NCBI GenBank assembly: GCA_017435565.1
Contig: JAFSEU010000024.1
Coordinates: 1 to 64,000, forward strand
Direction of reading: 5' to 3'
Origin: Oscillospiraceae bacterium
GTDB taxonomy: Bacteria > Bacillota > Clostridia > Oscillospirales > Ruminococcaceae
Length of the DNA: 64,000 nt
The translations under genes and the position numbers were made by a program. A model generated the notes under the pieces. It was not told the origin of the DNA. It saw nothing but the letters and a program-made list of their open reading frames with translations, and searched no databases. Numbering within the stretch: the first letter of the stretch is position 1; each line of letters begins with the position of its first letter. Positions 17,195-25,410 of this stretch are shown here, one piece after another.

Positions 17195-17323
17195 AAGTGC
17201 CTCATTTCTCAGCGACGCTTTTTAATCTATAAGGCAGACGGCGCAAAAAGCATAGCAGTCGCTGTATGCATAATGCCGCACCGAAAGCCCTTTTGGGTTA
17301 AAATATATTGTAATCAAACCACT
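17195..17323 (-). promoter_or_regulatory. Long structured 5' leader of ptsH
   Basis: The ~128-nt leader can form a hairpin from GCATA (17250-17254) and TATGC (17265-17269) with an inner CAG/CTG extension. Its inner arm GTCGCTG (plus-strand 17258-17264) can instead pair with CAGCGAC (17210-17216), next to the GAGG ribosome site. The structures exclude each other, as in switching leaders. No known riboswitch is recognised; inference only. Confidence 0.35.
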
Positions 17324-17329
17324 TTTACT

Positions 17330-17358
17330 ATTATACAAGTTAATATTTCCATAGTCAA
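17330..17358 (-). promoter_or_regulatory. Sigma-A promoter of ptsH
   Basis: Minus strand TTGACT (17353-17358), 17 bp, TATAAT (17330-17335). The remaining ~120 bp up to trmD hold nothing recognisable. Confidence 0.85.
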
Positions 17359-17480
17359 TCAGTTTTTGCCAAGAATTCGGCGATTTAGGGCAATTTTCTC
17401 CCTCTTGTTCATAGTCGCCAATTTTAAAACGGGGTTATTTGTGCATTTTCACAACGCATTTTTTGCCATATTATCTCGCT

Positions 17481-18170
17481 TTATTTCGAACTCTCAAGCA
17501 TATCGGGACGAAGCTGCTTTGTCAGCTCAAGACTTTTCTGCAAGCGCCAGCTTTCGATGTTTTTATGGTGCCCTGAAAGCAGAATTTCAGGCACGGGCAT
17601 ACCTTCCCACATTTCGGGTCGGGTATACTGCGGATATTCCAGAAGACCGTTCCAGTGGCTTTCCTCCTCAAAGCATTCACTTGCGGGCAGAACGCCCTCA
17701 CAAAGCCTTGCTATTGAATCGGTCAGCACAAGCGCAGGCAGCTCGCCGCCGGTGAGAACATAGTCGCCGATGGAGATTTCTTCGGGGGCGATTTTGTCCA
17801 GAACGCGCTGGTCAACGCCTTCGTAATGTCCGCAGATGATAAGAATATCGCTTAAGAGCGCTAATTCCTTAACGCGCTTCTGAGTCAGCGGTTTACCTTT
17901 CGGGGACATATATATTGTATGCGGTACGCAGCCGAAATCGTTACATACAGCTTTGTAGCAATCATAGATTGGTTGAGCCTGCATAACCATTCCTTTGCCA
18001 CCGCCGAAGGGTGAATCATCAACTTTACGGTGTTTGTTTTGAGTATAGTCGCGGATATTACGGCAGTTCACTTCAATTTTGCCGCCTTTTCTTGCTCTGC
18101 CGATAATGCTTTCATCAAGAACATTAAGACACATTTCGGGAAAAAGTGTTGCAATCTCAATCCTCATCAT
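17481..18170 (-). CDS. trmD: tRNA (guanine-N1)-methyltransferase TrmD
   Basis: The 229-aa knotted (SPOUT) enzyme methylates G37 of tRNAs using S-adenosylmethionine and so prevents +1 frameshifts. Hallmarks: IATLFPEM at the start, DDSPFGGGKGMVM, the knot region CGHYEGVDQRV and EISIGDYVLTGGE. It overlaps the end of rimM by 14 nt and is the last gene of the ylxM-ffh-rpsP-khpA-rimM-trmD operon. rplS, which commonly follows, is absent. AAAGGA sits 7 nt before ATG 18170. Confidence 0.97.
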   Translation of the reverse strand: MMRIEIATLFPEMCLNVLDESIIGRARKGGKIEVNCRNIRDYTQNKHRKVDDSPFGGGKGMVMQAQPIYDCYKAVCNDFGCVPHTIYMSPKGKPLTQKRVKELALLSDILIICGHYEGVDQRVLDKIAPEEISIGDYVLTGGELPALVLTDSIARLCEGVLPASECFEEESHWNGLLEYPQYTRPEMWEGMPVPEILLSGHHKNIESWRLQKSLELTKQLRPDMLESSK

Positions 18171-18684
18171 CAAACAGTCCTTTCAAAGGTCTTATTTTCA
18201 TAATACCGGCTTCGATATCGGTCTCGATAACAACATCTGCAATGGCAGGGAAAAGGTATTCTCTGGCTTCGCTGCGGCAGCAATAAACATCGTTTGCGCC
18301 TGTTTCAATAACGTCATAAATTTTTCCGTAAGATTTATCGCAGTCAGCATCAACAACCTCCATACCGATGAGGTCGCAGATGAAATATGTGTTTTCATCA
18401 AGGGCAAGCTCGTTTCTGTCAACATAAAGCATATTGTTGCGCAATTTTTGTGCCGCCTCTACTGTATCTATATTTTCAAGCTTAGCAATAACCATATTTT
18501 TCTGAACCCGTGAATTTATGATTCTAACACTTGTTTTGCCGTTTTTATCAAGATAAAGCAAATCAAATTCGCAGAAAAGCGATGCGTCATCGCAAAGCGG
18601 CTGAATTTTCACCTCGCCCTTTATTCCGTGTACGGTTACAATTTTACCGATTTCAAGATATTCTGAAAGTCTGCTTTGTGCCAT
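18157..18684 (-). CDS. rimM: Ribosome maturation factor RimM
   Basis: The 175-aa protein has an N-terminal RimM domain (YLEIGKIVTVHGIKGEVKI) and a C-terminal PRC-barrel (LIGMEVVDADCDKSYGKI, ending ADVVIETDIEAGIMKI). It binds S19 and helps 30S head assembly. The gene overlaps trmD. A hairpin with T-run lies just upstream, at 18728-18749, between khpA and rimM. Confidence 0.95.
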   Translation of the reverse strand: MAQSRLSEYLEIGKIVTVHGIKGEVKIQPLCDDASLFCEFDLLYLDKNGKTSVRIINSRVQKNMVIAKLENIDTVEAAQKLRNNMLYVDRNELALDENTYFICDLIGMEVVDADCDKSYGKIYDVIETGANDVYCCRSEAREYLFPAIADVVIETDIEAGIMKIRPLKGLFDDED

Positions 18685-18723
18685 AAGAATATTCTCCGTT
18701 AGTTTTATTTGGTTTGTAAATAT

Positions 18724-18749
18724 ACAAAAGGACAGCCGAAGCTGCCCTT
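18724..18749 (-). terminator. Intercistronic terminator/attenuator between khpA and rimM
   Basis: On the minus strand AAGGGCAGC and GCTGTCCTT pair around a UUCG tetraloop, followed by TTTT. It is inside the operon, so it probably lowers rimM-trmD relative to rpsP rather than ending transcription fully. Confidence 0.65.
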
Positions 18750-18775
18750 AACACTGCTGCAAAATCGAAAAAAGT

Positions 18776-19009
18776 TTATTCGATTTCAACCATAACCTTC
18801 TGTTCGTTTCTGCTTGCGGCAGCACGCATAATTGTGCGTATTGACTTAGCGATTCTGCCCTGCTTGCCGATAATTCTGCCCATATCGTCGGGAGCAACGG
18901 AAAGATGGAACACGATGATCCCTTCCTCGTTGGGCTCGTCCTGTGTTACGGTAATAGCGGTTTTGTCTTCAACAAGACCCTGAGCAATACCAATAAGTAA
19001 TTCTTTCAT
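18776..19009 (-). CDS. khpA: KH-domain RNA-binding protein KhpA (YlqC)
   Basis: The 77-aa protein is one KH domain with the GxxG loop in MGRIIGKQGRIAKSIRTIM. In Firmicutes KhpA pairs with KhpB/Jag and binds many RNAs, affecting cell division and sRNA action. Its place between rpsP and rimM is conserved. Confidence 0.95.
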   Translation of the reverse strand: MKELLIGIAQGLVEDKTAITVTQDEPNEEGIIVFHLSVAPDDMGRIIGKQGRIAKSIRTIMRAAASRNEQKVMVEIE

Positions 19010-19057
19010 TTTTACCTCCGATTAGCACAAGCAAACATTGTGCCGTTACTGAATGAA

Positions 19058-19300
19058 TTAGAGAGCGCCGTTATCTTTGAGAATCTTCTTAACGGTGTCT
19101 GTGGGCTGTGCGCCGTTTGCAATCCACTTCTTAGCCTTTTCTGCGTCAACCTTAACAACGGAAGGCTCCTTTGTGGGATCGTAGTATCCAAGCTCCTCGA
19201 TGAATCTGCCATCTCTGGGATATCTTGAATCTGCAACAACGATTCTGTAGAAGGGAGTCTTCTTAGCGCCCATTCTTCTGAGTCTGATTTTTACTGCCAT
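19058..19300 (-). CDS. rpsP: 30S ribosomal protein S16
   Basis: The 80-aa protein carries the S16 signature at its N terminus ([20 protein letters not shown]) followed by [15 protein letters not shown] and YDPTKEPS. It binds 16S rRNA early in 30S assembly. A strong GGAGGTG site precedes it. It lies between ffh and khpA in the usual order. Confidence 0.98.
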   Translation of the reverse strand: MAVKIRLRRMGAKKTPFYRIVVADSRYPRDGRFIEELGYYDPTKEPSVVKVDAEKAKKWIANGAQPTDTVKKILKDNGAL

Positions 19301-19375
19301 TTATATTCACCTCCAACTTATAGTCGTTTATATATTTAAAGCAGTAATTTTCTGCTTAAATATCAGTTTTTGAAA

Positions 19376-20722
19376 TCACATTCCGAGATTGGAAAAATCA
19401 ATCCCTCTGAAGCGGCCTTTGCCTTTTTTGCCCTTCATATTTTTAAGCTGCTTCATCATTTTCTGCATTTGCTCAAACTGCTTTAAAAGCCTGTTTACAT
19501 CCTCGACTTTGGTTCCGCTGCCTGCAGCAATTCTGCGTTTGCGCTTGGGGTCAATAATCGAAGGCTTTGCACGCTCGGCCTTTGTCATCGAAAGGATAAT
19601 TGCTTCAACGCGTAAAAACTGCCTTTCGTCGATGTCGACATCCTTAATCTGTTCGCTCACTCCGGGGAGCATAGAAATAACATTTTTGATAGGGCCCATT
19701 TTCTGGATGCTTTTTAGCTGATCAAGAAGGTCGTTCATATCGAATTTGTTTTCCTGAACACGCTTTGCGAGCTTTTCGGCTTCCTTTTCGTCAATAGTGT
19801 TCTGAGCCTTTTCGATGAGCGTCATTACGTCGCCCATTCCTAAGATTCTCGAAGCCATTCTTTCGGGATGGAACTGCTCAAAATCGTCAAGCTTTTCGCC
19901 CATACCGACAAACTTTATAGGCTTGCCCGTTACAGAAAGAACCGAAAGTGCGGCACCGCCTCTTGTATCGGAATCGAGCTTGGACATCAGAACGCTGTTG
20001 ATTCCGAGCGCCTCGTCGAAAGCGCTTGCGACATTTACTGCGTCCTGACCGGTCATAGCGTCAACAACAAGCATAATTTCGTGTGGCTGAGTTTCTGCCT
20101 TGATTTCCTTAAGCTCATCCATAAGCTCGGTATCGATATGCAGACGGCCTGCCGTGTCGAGAATGACAATGTCGTTGCCGTAGTCCTGTGCGTGGTGCAC
20201 GGCTTTTTTTGCAATCACAACAGGGTTTATCTGACCCATTTCAAACACTTGAACGCCGGCCTTTTCACCGACGACCAGAAGCTGATTTATAGCCGCAGGA
20301 CGGTAAACGTCGCAGGCAACAAGCAGCGGGCGATGACCCTGTGATTTGAAAAATTTAGCGAGCTTTGCGCTGTGTGTGGTTTTACCCGAACCCTGAAGTC
20401 CGCACATCATAATAATGCACGGCGGCTTTGAGGGCATATTTATCTTTGCGTTTGATTCGCCCATTAAGGCGACAAGCTCGTCGTTTACAATTTTAATAAC
20501 CTGCTGTGCGGGAGTGAGGCTGTTCAAAACCTCTTCACCGACTGCCTTCTCGGTGACATTAGCGACAAAATCCTTGACGACCTTGTAGCTGACATCAGCC
20601 TCTAAAAGCGCAAGTCTTACCTCGCGCATAGCCTCCTTTACGTCGGACTCGCTCAGCTTACCCCTTGATTTAAGGCGCTTGAAAACGCCGTTTAATTTTT
20701 CGGAAAGTCCTTCAAATGCCAT
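19376..20722 (-). CDS. ffh: Signal recognition particle protein Ffh
   Basis: The 448-aa SRP54 protein has an N domain, a G domain (G1 GLQGSGKTTHSAKLA, RPAAINQL, DTAGRLHID, SKLDSDTRGGAALS) and a Met-rich M domain (QMQKMMKQLKNM) that binds 4.5S RNA and signal peptides. It targets nascent membrane and secreted proteins to SecYEG. It follows ylxM, its usual partner gene. Confidence 0.98.
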   Translation of the reverse strand: MAFEGLSEKLNGVFKRLKSRGKLSESDVKEAMREVRLALLEADVSYKVVKDFVANVTEKAVGEEVLNSLTPAQQVIKIVNDELVALMGESNAKINMPSKPPCIIMMCGLQGSGKTTHSAKLAKFFKSQGHRPLLVACDVYRPAAINQLLVVGEKAGVQVFEMGQINPVVIAKKAVHHAQDYGNDIVILDTAGRLHIDTELMDELKEIKAETQPHEIMLVVDAMTGQDAVNVASAFDEALGINSVLMSKLDSDTRGGAALSVLSVTGKPIKFVGMGEKLDDFEQFHPERMASRILGMGDVMTLIEKAQNTIDEKEAEKLAKRVQENKFDMNDLLDQLKSIQKMGPIKNVISMLPGVSEQIKDVDIDERQFLRVEAIILSMTKAERAKPSIIDPKRKRRIAAGSGTKVEDVNRLLKQFEQMQKMMKQLKNMKGKKGKGRFRGIDFSNLGM

Positions 20723-20769
20723 AAATCACACCCCATTTCTGTATGGCAAAGCATTTTATTGAGAGAAAA

Positions 20770-21132
20770 TCATTCATCCAGAGATTTTATCGCCTCGATG
20801 ATCATTGAAGCGTTCTGGCTGATGCTTTTTGAATAATTATATGTTCTGCATTCTGTATAGATGTTCTCGGAAAGAGCCTTTATATCTTCGAGAATGTCCT
20901 CGTATTTGCGCATTTTTTCGGCAAAAGCCAATTTTTCTTCAAGCTCGGCCAAAAGCTGTTCGCCTCTGTGAATGCTGTCGTGAACGCCCTGTCTTGTAAT
21001 GCGCTCGTGCTCGGCAATTTCAGCCAGGGACATATCCTCGTTATAATACAAATCAAGAACGTCGCGCTGCTTCGGTGTTAACATATCGCCGTAATAATCA
21101 AGCAAAAGCGCAAATTTATAATCCTTCGCCAA
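20770..21132 (-). CDS. ylxM: YlxM-family helix-turn-helix protein
   Basis: The 120-aa protein has the YlxM/p13 signature FALLLDYYGDMLTPKQRDVLDLYYNED, then a sigma70 region 4-like HTH (SLAEIAEHERITRQGVHDSI) and a C-terminal helix. It is encoded before ffh in Firmicutes and may modulate the SRP. The start is TTG 21132, five bases after GGTGA. A longer frame from ATG 21285 is rejected because the promoter at 21199-21227 lies inside it. Confidence 0.88.
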   Translation of the reverse strand: MAKDYKFALLLDYYGDMLTPKQRDVLDLYYNEDMSLAEIAEHERITRQGVHDSIHRGEQLLAELEEKLAFAEKMRKYEDILEDIKALSENIYTECRTYNYSKSISQNASMIIEAIKSLDE

Positions 21133-21166
21133 AAAAATCACCGCCGTTTTCAAATTTGTATCATCT

Positions 21167-21190
21167 ATGTAAAGCAACAGACCTTTACAT
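21167..21190 (-). other. 5'-terminal hairpin of the ylxM-ffh transcript
   Basis: ATGTAAAG and CTTTACAT pair perfectly (8 bp, 8-nt loop) within a few bases of the predicted transcription start (~21192). Such end hairpins commonly protect mRNA from 5'-end decay. Confidence 0.5.
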
Positions 21191-21198
21191 CTCTGAAT

Positions 21199-21227
21199 AT
21201 TATACCCCCAAGTGAGCTTTTTGTCAA
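21199..21227 (-). promoter_or_regulatory. Sigma-A promoter of the ylxM-ffh-rpsP-khpA-rimM-trmD operon
   Basis: Perfect consensus on the minus strand: TTGACA (21222-21227), 17 bp, TATAAT (21199-21204). Confidence 0.9.
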
Positions 21228-21268
21228 GAGTTTTTTCAAAAAAATATTCTGATTTGAGAAGATTGGTA

Positions 21269-21297
21269 TTGAAGTGACACGTCAAATGAGTTATAAT
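21269..21297 (+). promoter_or_regulatory. Sigma-A promoter of the 21380 membrane protein gene
   Basis: TTGAAG (21269-21274), 17 bp, TATAAT (21292-21297). The leader contains a TTCGGCA-GAAA-TGCCGAA hairpin (21308-21325) with a GNRA-type loop. Confidence 0.75.
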
Positions 21298-21379
21298 GTA
21301 AAAAGCGTTCGGCAGAAATGCCGAATTTACTGTAAATATTAACGTTTTTTTAATTTTTTAGGGAGGGGGTACACTCAAA

Positions 21380-23593
21380 ATGTTAAGTAAAATAACAAAA
21401 AAGCTCTTTTTGCCAACTGCCTTTGTTGCACTTGCGATTTATGGCATTGCAGGCAGTATGGACACAATTGTCGAGCGTTCCTTTTTTGATTCACCTGCCG
21501 ATGCCTTGACGTTTATTGCAATGCTGGCGGTATCTTTGGCGCTGTGGCTTTTCGGAAAGAAAATCAATCCGTCGCTTGAAAGCTCATTACCGTTTTTCAA
21601 AAAGATATGCATATGCTGTGTTTGTGCTTTTTTGACAGAAATGTGTGTGTTCAATTTCGTCAGTCTTTATAAAGGTGAAAGTGTTACCGACATTCCGAAT
21701 GAAGCAATACTTATTGATGGCGAACCTGTATCGTCCTCGGAAATCTTGTTGGAAAACACAAGCACAATTACGATTGTGGGCGAGGGCGCAAATGTCGGAT
21801 GTATACAGATGCGTTTTTCGGGCGATGATGAAAGGTTTAAAATTACCGCAAAAATCAAGGACGACAATAAGAGCGAAAAATTTACTTCGGTTGCTTCCGT
21901 CCACACTGCAGCTTCAAGCGGCATGGCACGGATGACAATAACTCCATACGGCAAGCTTTATGCAATAGAGCTTAAGGTGACCGAGCTTGACGGCATACTG
22001 GAATTTGAGGGTGTTTCTCTGCTTTCGGCAAAGCCCTTTTCTTTCAATCATTCAAGAATGTTTTTGCTGCTTGTTGCTGTGCTTGTCGTACTGGCTGTGA
22101 AAGAACTCAGCCTGATGAAGATTATGTTTGACGCAAGAAAAGCAAGCCATCAGTTTGCTGTCTGGTCGCTGGCTGTTCTTTGTGCAGGCTCGGTGATTTA
22201 TTTCAAGGATTTTAAGGCGGAAAACCTTGAATATCCTCTTGAATATGTTGCCAATGTGGATCCATATGCCCAGATGTATGATTCGCTTGAAAAGGGCATT
22301 GCGCATATCGATGTTGAGGTGGCTCCCGAGCTTTTGGAGGTTGAAAATGTATATGACATATCTCAGCGTGAGGAAGCGCAGGCTCCTTATATTTTTGACA
22401 GAGCATTTTATAACGGAAAATATTATTCTTATTTCGGAATAGCGCCGACGCTTACATTCTGGAAGCCATATATGGCGCTTTACGGCGAATTGCCTTCGGT
22501 CAATACGGCGCATATGTTTGCGGCATTTATATCCATCTTTGCACTTTTCGGCGCCGTGCTGGAATTTTTGAAGCGCTATGCACCTCGGGTCAGCCTGATT
22601 ATGCTTGTGATTTCGCTGTTTTCGGCGGTGTTTATGAGCGGAATACCGATTGCGCTGTTTTTTGGTGACGGATATAATATTGCGCCCGCATTCGGCATTA
22701 TGTATCTGCTTCTGACGTTGTTTTTTGGACTCGCCGCTGTGAATTCAAAAAATAATATACTGCGGTGCGCAGAGCTTGCGGTTTCGGGCGTGTGCTTTTC
22801 GCTTTGCGTTGCCTCACGGCCTGTATTGGCAGTCGGTGCAATTCTGCTCATACCTGCTTTTATTGCGATGCTGCGCTGTGATAAATACAGCATAAAGACC
22901 AAGCTTTCCGGAGCGCTTTCATTCGCAGTTCCGATTCTCACAGGGCTTGCGCTTATCGGCAAATATAATGCTCAAAGGTTCGGCTCGCCGTTTGATTTCG
23001 GAATGGCTTATCAACTGACGGTTTGCGATGTGACGCAGAAACGACTGGAGCTTACAGGCATTCCTGCCGCAGTTTTCCACTATTTTATCGCACCGGCTAA
23101 TGTTGCTGACGATTTTCCCTTCATCGGGCCACGCCTGATATATTTTTCAAACTACGGGCATTATGTCTATAATGAAGCAATTTTCGGAGCGTTTCGGTTC
23201 CTCCCCATTCTTGCCGGTGTTGGATTGACAGCGCTTGTGCTTCGCCGCAAGGGCTGCAGCAACGAGAAAAAATGGGTTTATATAATTGGAATTGTTTCAA
23301 CGGTAATTGTTGCTCTTGTTGATTTTTGCTTTGGCGGGGTCAATCTGCGTTATGTTATGGATATTCTTCCTGTGTTGACGCTGATATCAACAGCTGTTTT
23401 GCTTGAATGCCATAATGCGGTAAAGGATAACAGAATTCTCGCTGCACCGTCAAGTGCTGTATGTGCTGTCATTTTTGCTCAGGCGGCGGTGTTTTTACTT
23501 TTGTTTGGGTTGTCGATTGAGGATGTACCCTTAATCAGGGAGAACCCCGAGCTGTACTGCAAAATAAAGGATTTTATTGTTTTCTGGAGATAA
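21380..23593 (+). CDS. Large polytopic membrane protein, GT-C glycosyltransferase-like
   Basis: The 737-aa protein has two N-terminal membrane helices and another near residue 75, a ~120-aa extracytoplasmic beta-rich insert (residues ~95-215), then about ten more helices. The segment QAPYIFDRAFYNGKYYSYFG followed by APTLTFWKPY resembles the first outer loop of GT39-like proteins common in gut Clostridia. A lipid-linked-sugar glycosyltransferase is plausible, but the Asp-Glu catalytic pair is not obvious. GGGAGGGGG precedes the ATG. It stands alone between divergent and downstream promoters. Confidence 0.7.
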   Translation: MLSKITKKLFLPTAFVALAIYGIAGSMDTIVERSFFDSPADALTFIAMLAVSLALWLFGKKINPSLESSLPFFKKICICCVCAFLTEMCVFNFVSLYKGESVTDIPNEAILIDGEPVSSSEILLENTSTITIVGEGANVGCIQMRFSGDDERFKITAKIKDDNKSEKFTSVASVHTAASSGMARMTITPYGKLYAIELKVTELDGILEFEGVSLLSAKPFSFNHSRMFLLLVAVLVVLAVKELSLMKIMFDARKASHQFAVWSLAVLCAGSVIYFKDFKAENLEYPLEYVANVDPYAQMYDSLEKGIAHIDVEVAPELLEVENVYDISQREEAQAPYIFDRAFYNGKYYSYFGIAPTLTFWKPYMALYGELPSVNTAHMFAAFISIFALFGAVLEFLKRYAPRVSLIMLVISLFSAVFMSGIPIALFFGDGYNIAPAFGIMYLLLTLFFGLAAVNSKNNILRCAELAVSGVCFSLCVASRPVLAVGAILLIPAFIAMLRCDKYSIKTKLSGALSFAVPILTGLALIGKYNAQRFGSPFDFGMAYQLTVCDVTQKRLELTGIPAAVFHYFIAPANVADDFPFIGPRLIYFSNYGHYVYNEAIFGAFRFLPILAGVGLTALVLRRKGCSNEKKWVYIIGIVSTVIVALVDFCFGGVNLRYVMDILPVLTLISTAVLLECHNAVKDNRILAAPSSAVCAVIFAQAAVFLLLFGLSIEDVPLIRENPELYCKIKDFIVFWR

Positions 23594-23655
23594 TGGAAAC
23601 GTTTTTTCTGTTATTTTGCATAAATCAGGGGGCTTAGTTTTGAATAGAAAAGATA

Positions 23656-23684
23656 TTTACAAACAAATATTTTTGTGATATAAT
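23656..23684 (+). promoter_or_regulatory. Sigma-A promoter of the Ser/Glu-rich secreted protein gene
   Basis: TTTACA (23656-23661), 17 bp, TATAAT (23679-23684). Confidence 0.75.
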
Positions 23685-23733
23685 AATACTATACAACCCG
23701 TTATAAGTATAAACGGGGGATGGGGGCGATTTA

Positions 23734-24651
23734 ATGAAACTGAAAAAAGTTTTTGCTATTATGACTGCGGCGTTGCTGAGCATACCCTGCCTTTCGGGGC
23801 TGAGCGCAAGCGCGGAAGGATATAATGCATATCTTGCCGGTGTTTACGGCGAGGCTCAGGAAAACGCAATATGGTCTTTTGACAGTGAAGGCAACTATCC
23901 TGTTCCGCCGGAGTGTACAACTGCAGTTATTGACGGTGACGGAACCTATGAGGTCGAGTGGGTTATGCAGCCTATCTCCTACGGCCCGAGAACTGAGTTT
24001 ATGTGTATCTTTATTGATGATCTGTCCAATATGAACTATCCGTATCTGCAGATTACTGTTGATCAGGTTATCGTAGACGGAACCGCTATTGACTATACTC
24101 AAAGTGATAGAGCCTGCGATTATCAATATAATTACGGCGAAATGACCAGAGTTTATTTAAAGGACAACTGGGCGGGCTCGGGAATTGCCGATATTGATGA
24201 ATATATCGTAATCGAAGATTCTATCAAGGTCGTGTTTACGGTTTCCGGTATGGGATTTGATGGTTCAGGTTCTTCCGGCGGCGGAGAAGAAAGCTCATCT
24301 GTAAGTGATAGTGAATCACAGTCTGAGTCTGAATCGGAAGTTTCTTCCGAAAGTGAGAGCGAATCACAATCCGAATCGGTTTCTGAATCTGAGCCGGTAA
24401 GCGAAAGCTCAAGCACTTCCGAGTCTGAATCAGAGTCGGAGTCTTCCTCAGCAAGCGAGGCTGAATCTTCTTCGGCAAGTTCAAGCACTTCTGAGTCGGA
24501 AACTTCGTCGTCCGTTGCTGATGATGACGGCGAAAAGGATGAAGGCGGCATAAAAACATGGATGATTCTTGTTGGCGTGCTTGGCGTTGGCGCGGTCGTT
24601 GCGGCTGTTATTGTCATCGTAAAAATCCGAAACAGCAGATATTATCTCTGA
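23734..24651 (+). CDS. Secreted, membrane-anchored protein with Ser/Glu-rich stalk
   Basis: The 305-aa protein has a signal peptide (residues 1-28, ending SASA), a ~155-aa globular domain rich in aromatic and acidic residues (ENAIWSFDSEGNYPVPPE; IDGDGTYEVEWVMQPIS; Asp-rich loops), a Gly-rich hinge, a ~75-aa stalk of Ser-Glu repeats (SESES, SESSS), and a C-terminal membrane helix (WMILVGVLGVGAVVAAVIVIV) with a short basic tail. The fold looks like a beta-sandwich binding module held off the membrane. Similar layouts occur in carbohydrate-binding surface proteins of ruminococci; no catalytic motif is seen. Family not recognised. Confidence 0.75.
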   Translation: MKLKKVFAIMTAALLSIPCLSGLSASAEGYNAYLAGVYGEAQENAIWSFDSEGNYPVPPECTTAVIDGDGTYEVEWVMQPISYGPRTEFMCIFIDDLSNMNYPYLQITVDQVIVDGTAIDYTQSDRACDYQYNYGEMTRVYLKDNWAGSGIADIDEYIVIEDSIKVVFTVSGMGFDGSGSSGGGEESSSVSDSESQSESESEVSSESESESQSESVSESEPVSESSSTSESESESESSSASEAESSSASSSTSESETSSSVADDDGEKDEGGIKTWMILVGVLGVGAVVAAVIVIVKIRNSRYYL

Positions 24652-24680
24652 TGTTTAAAAATTTAATGAAATACACAAAA

Positions 24681-24707
24681 TTAGCACTCTCGAATCGAGA
24701 GTGCTAA
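24681..24707 (+). promoter_or_regulatory. CIRCE operator (HrcA binding site), also usable as a terminator
   Basis: Exact match to TTAGCACTC-N9-GAGTGCTAA (24681-24689 and 24699-24707; N9 is itself self-complementary). HrcA represses class I heat-shock genes at this element. It precedes hsp20. The palindrome is directly followed by TTTTT, so it can also terminate the Ser/Glu-rich protein gene upstream. A possible promoter (TTTACT 24710-24715, 16 bp, TATATT 24732-24737) starts right after it. Confidence 0.95.
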
Positions 24708-24905
24708 TTTTTACTTTTTATACACAGAAAATATATTGTTTATCCACATCTATCGGTTATTATATAGATGTCGACAAAAGAAAAAAGAAAAGAGCTTTCG
24801 ATGCATAGTGAGCTCTTGTATGCAGGATAATAAGAGAAAGACAAAAGATTTATCGGCAGCCTTTGCACAATTGCTGCCAATCAGAACAATTAGGAGGACA
24901 ATTAT

Positions 24906-25349
24906 ATGTTTATGCTTACACCTTTTGAGAGAAAGACAAATCTGTTTTTTGACGATTTTTTTGACGATTTTGACAGAAGCTTCTTTGCAACCTCGCCCCG
25001 TCATATGGCACCGCCTAAGGAAATGCCCATTAAGACCGATATAAAGGATATTGGCACAGGATATTTGCTCGAGGCTGAGCTTCCGGGCTTTGCGAAAGAG
25101 GATATCAGCGTTGATATTGACGAAAACAGGCTTGTGATTTCGGCACAGAAGACTGAAGAAAACGATGAAACCGACAAGGACGGTAAATATATCCGAAAGG
25201 AAAGATATTTCGGCAGCTACAAGCGTAGCTTCAACCTTGACGGAATCGACGCCGAAAACATAAGCGCAAAATTTGAAAACGGCATTCTCGCACTCAACCT
25301 TCCTAAAAAGGTCGAGGCACCGTCTTCAAGAAAGCTTGAAATACTCTGA
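24906..25349 (+). CDS. Hsp20/alpha-crystallin small heat-shock protein
   Basis: The 147-aa chaperone has a Phe/Asp-rich N-terminal arm (FFDDFFDDFDRSFF), an alpha-crystallin domain from residue ~40 (ELPGFAKEDISVDIDENRL; KYIRKERYFGSYKRSF) and the conserved FENGILALNLPK near the end. It holds unfolding proteins in the cytosol. AGGAGG lies 10 nt before ATG. The CIRCE operator about 200 bp upstream indicates HrcA control, which is more usual for groESL and dnaK. Confidence 0.95.
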   Translation: MFMLTPFERKTNLFFDDFFDDFDRSFFATSPRHMAPPKEMPIKTDIKDIGTGYLLEAELPGFAKEDISVDIDENRLVISAQKTEENDETDKDGKYIRKERYFGSYKRSFNLDGIDAENISAKFENGILALNLPKKVEAPSSRKLEIL

Positions 25350-25373
25350 TAAAATATTCCAAAACAAAAGAAA

Positions 25374-25410
25374 GAGGCTTTGCAAATTTTGCAAAGCCTC
25401 GTGTTTTTTT
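25374..25410. terminator. Terminator after hsp20, shared with the converging gene
   Basis: A perfect 12-bp stem GAGGCTTTGCAA / TTGCAAAGCCTC with a 3-nt loop and a seven-T run on the plus strand. Confidence 0.9.

Noticed and set aside
23590..23605. cre-like site after the 21380 gene
   Set aside because: ATGGAAACGTTTTTTC departs from the consensus at three positions and lies downstream of the gene, away from the next promoter.
24300..24520. Possible tandem DNA repeat or CRISPR-like array
   Set aside because: The irregular TCN/GAR codon repeats simply encode the Ser-Glu stalk; no direct repeats with unique spacers.
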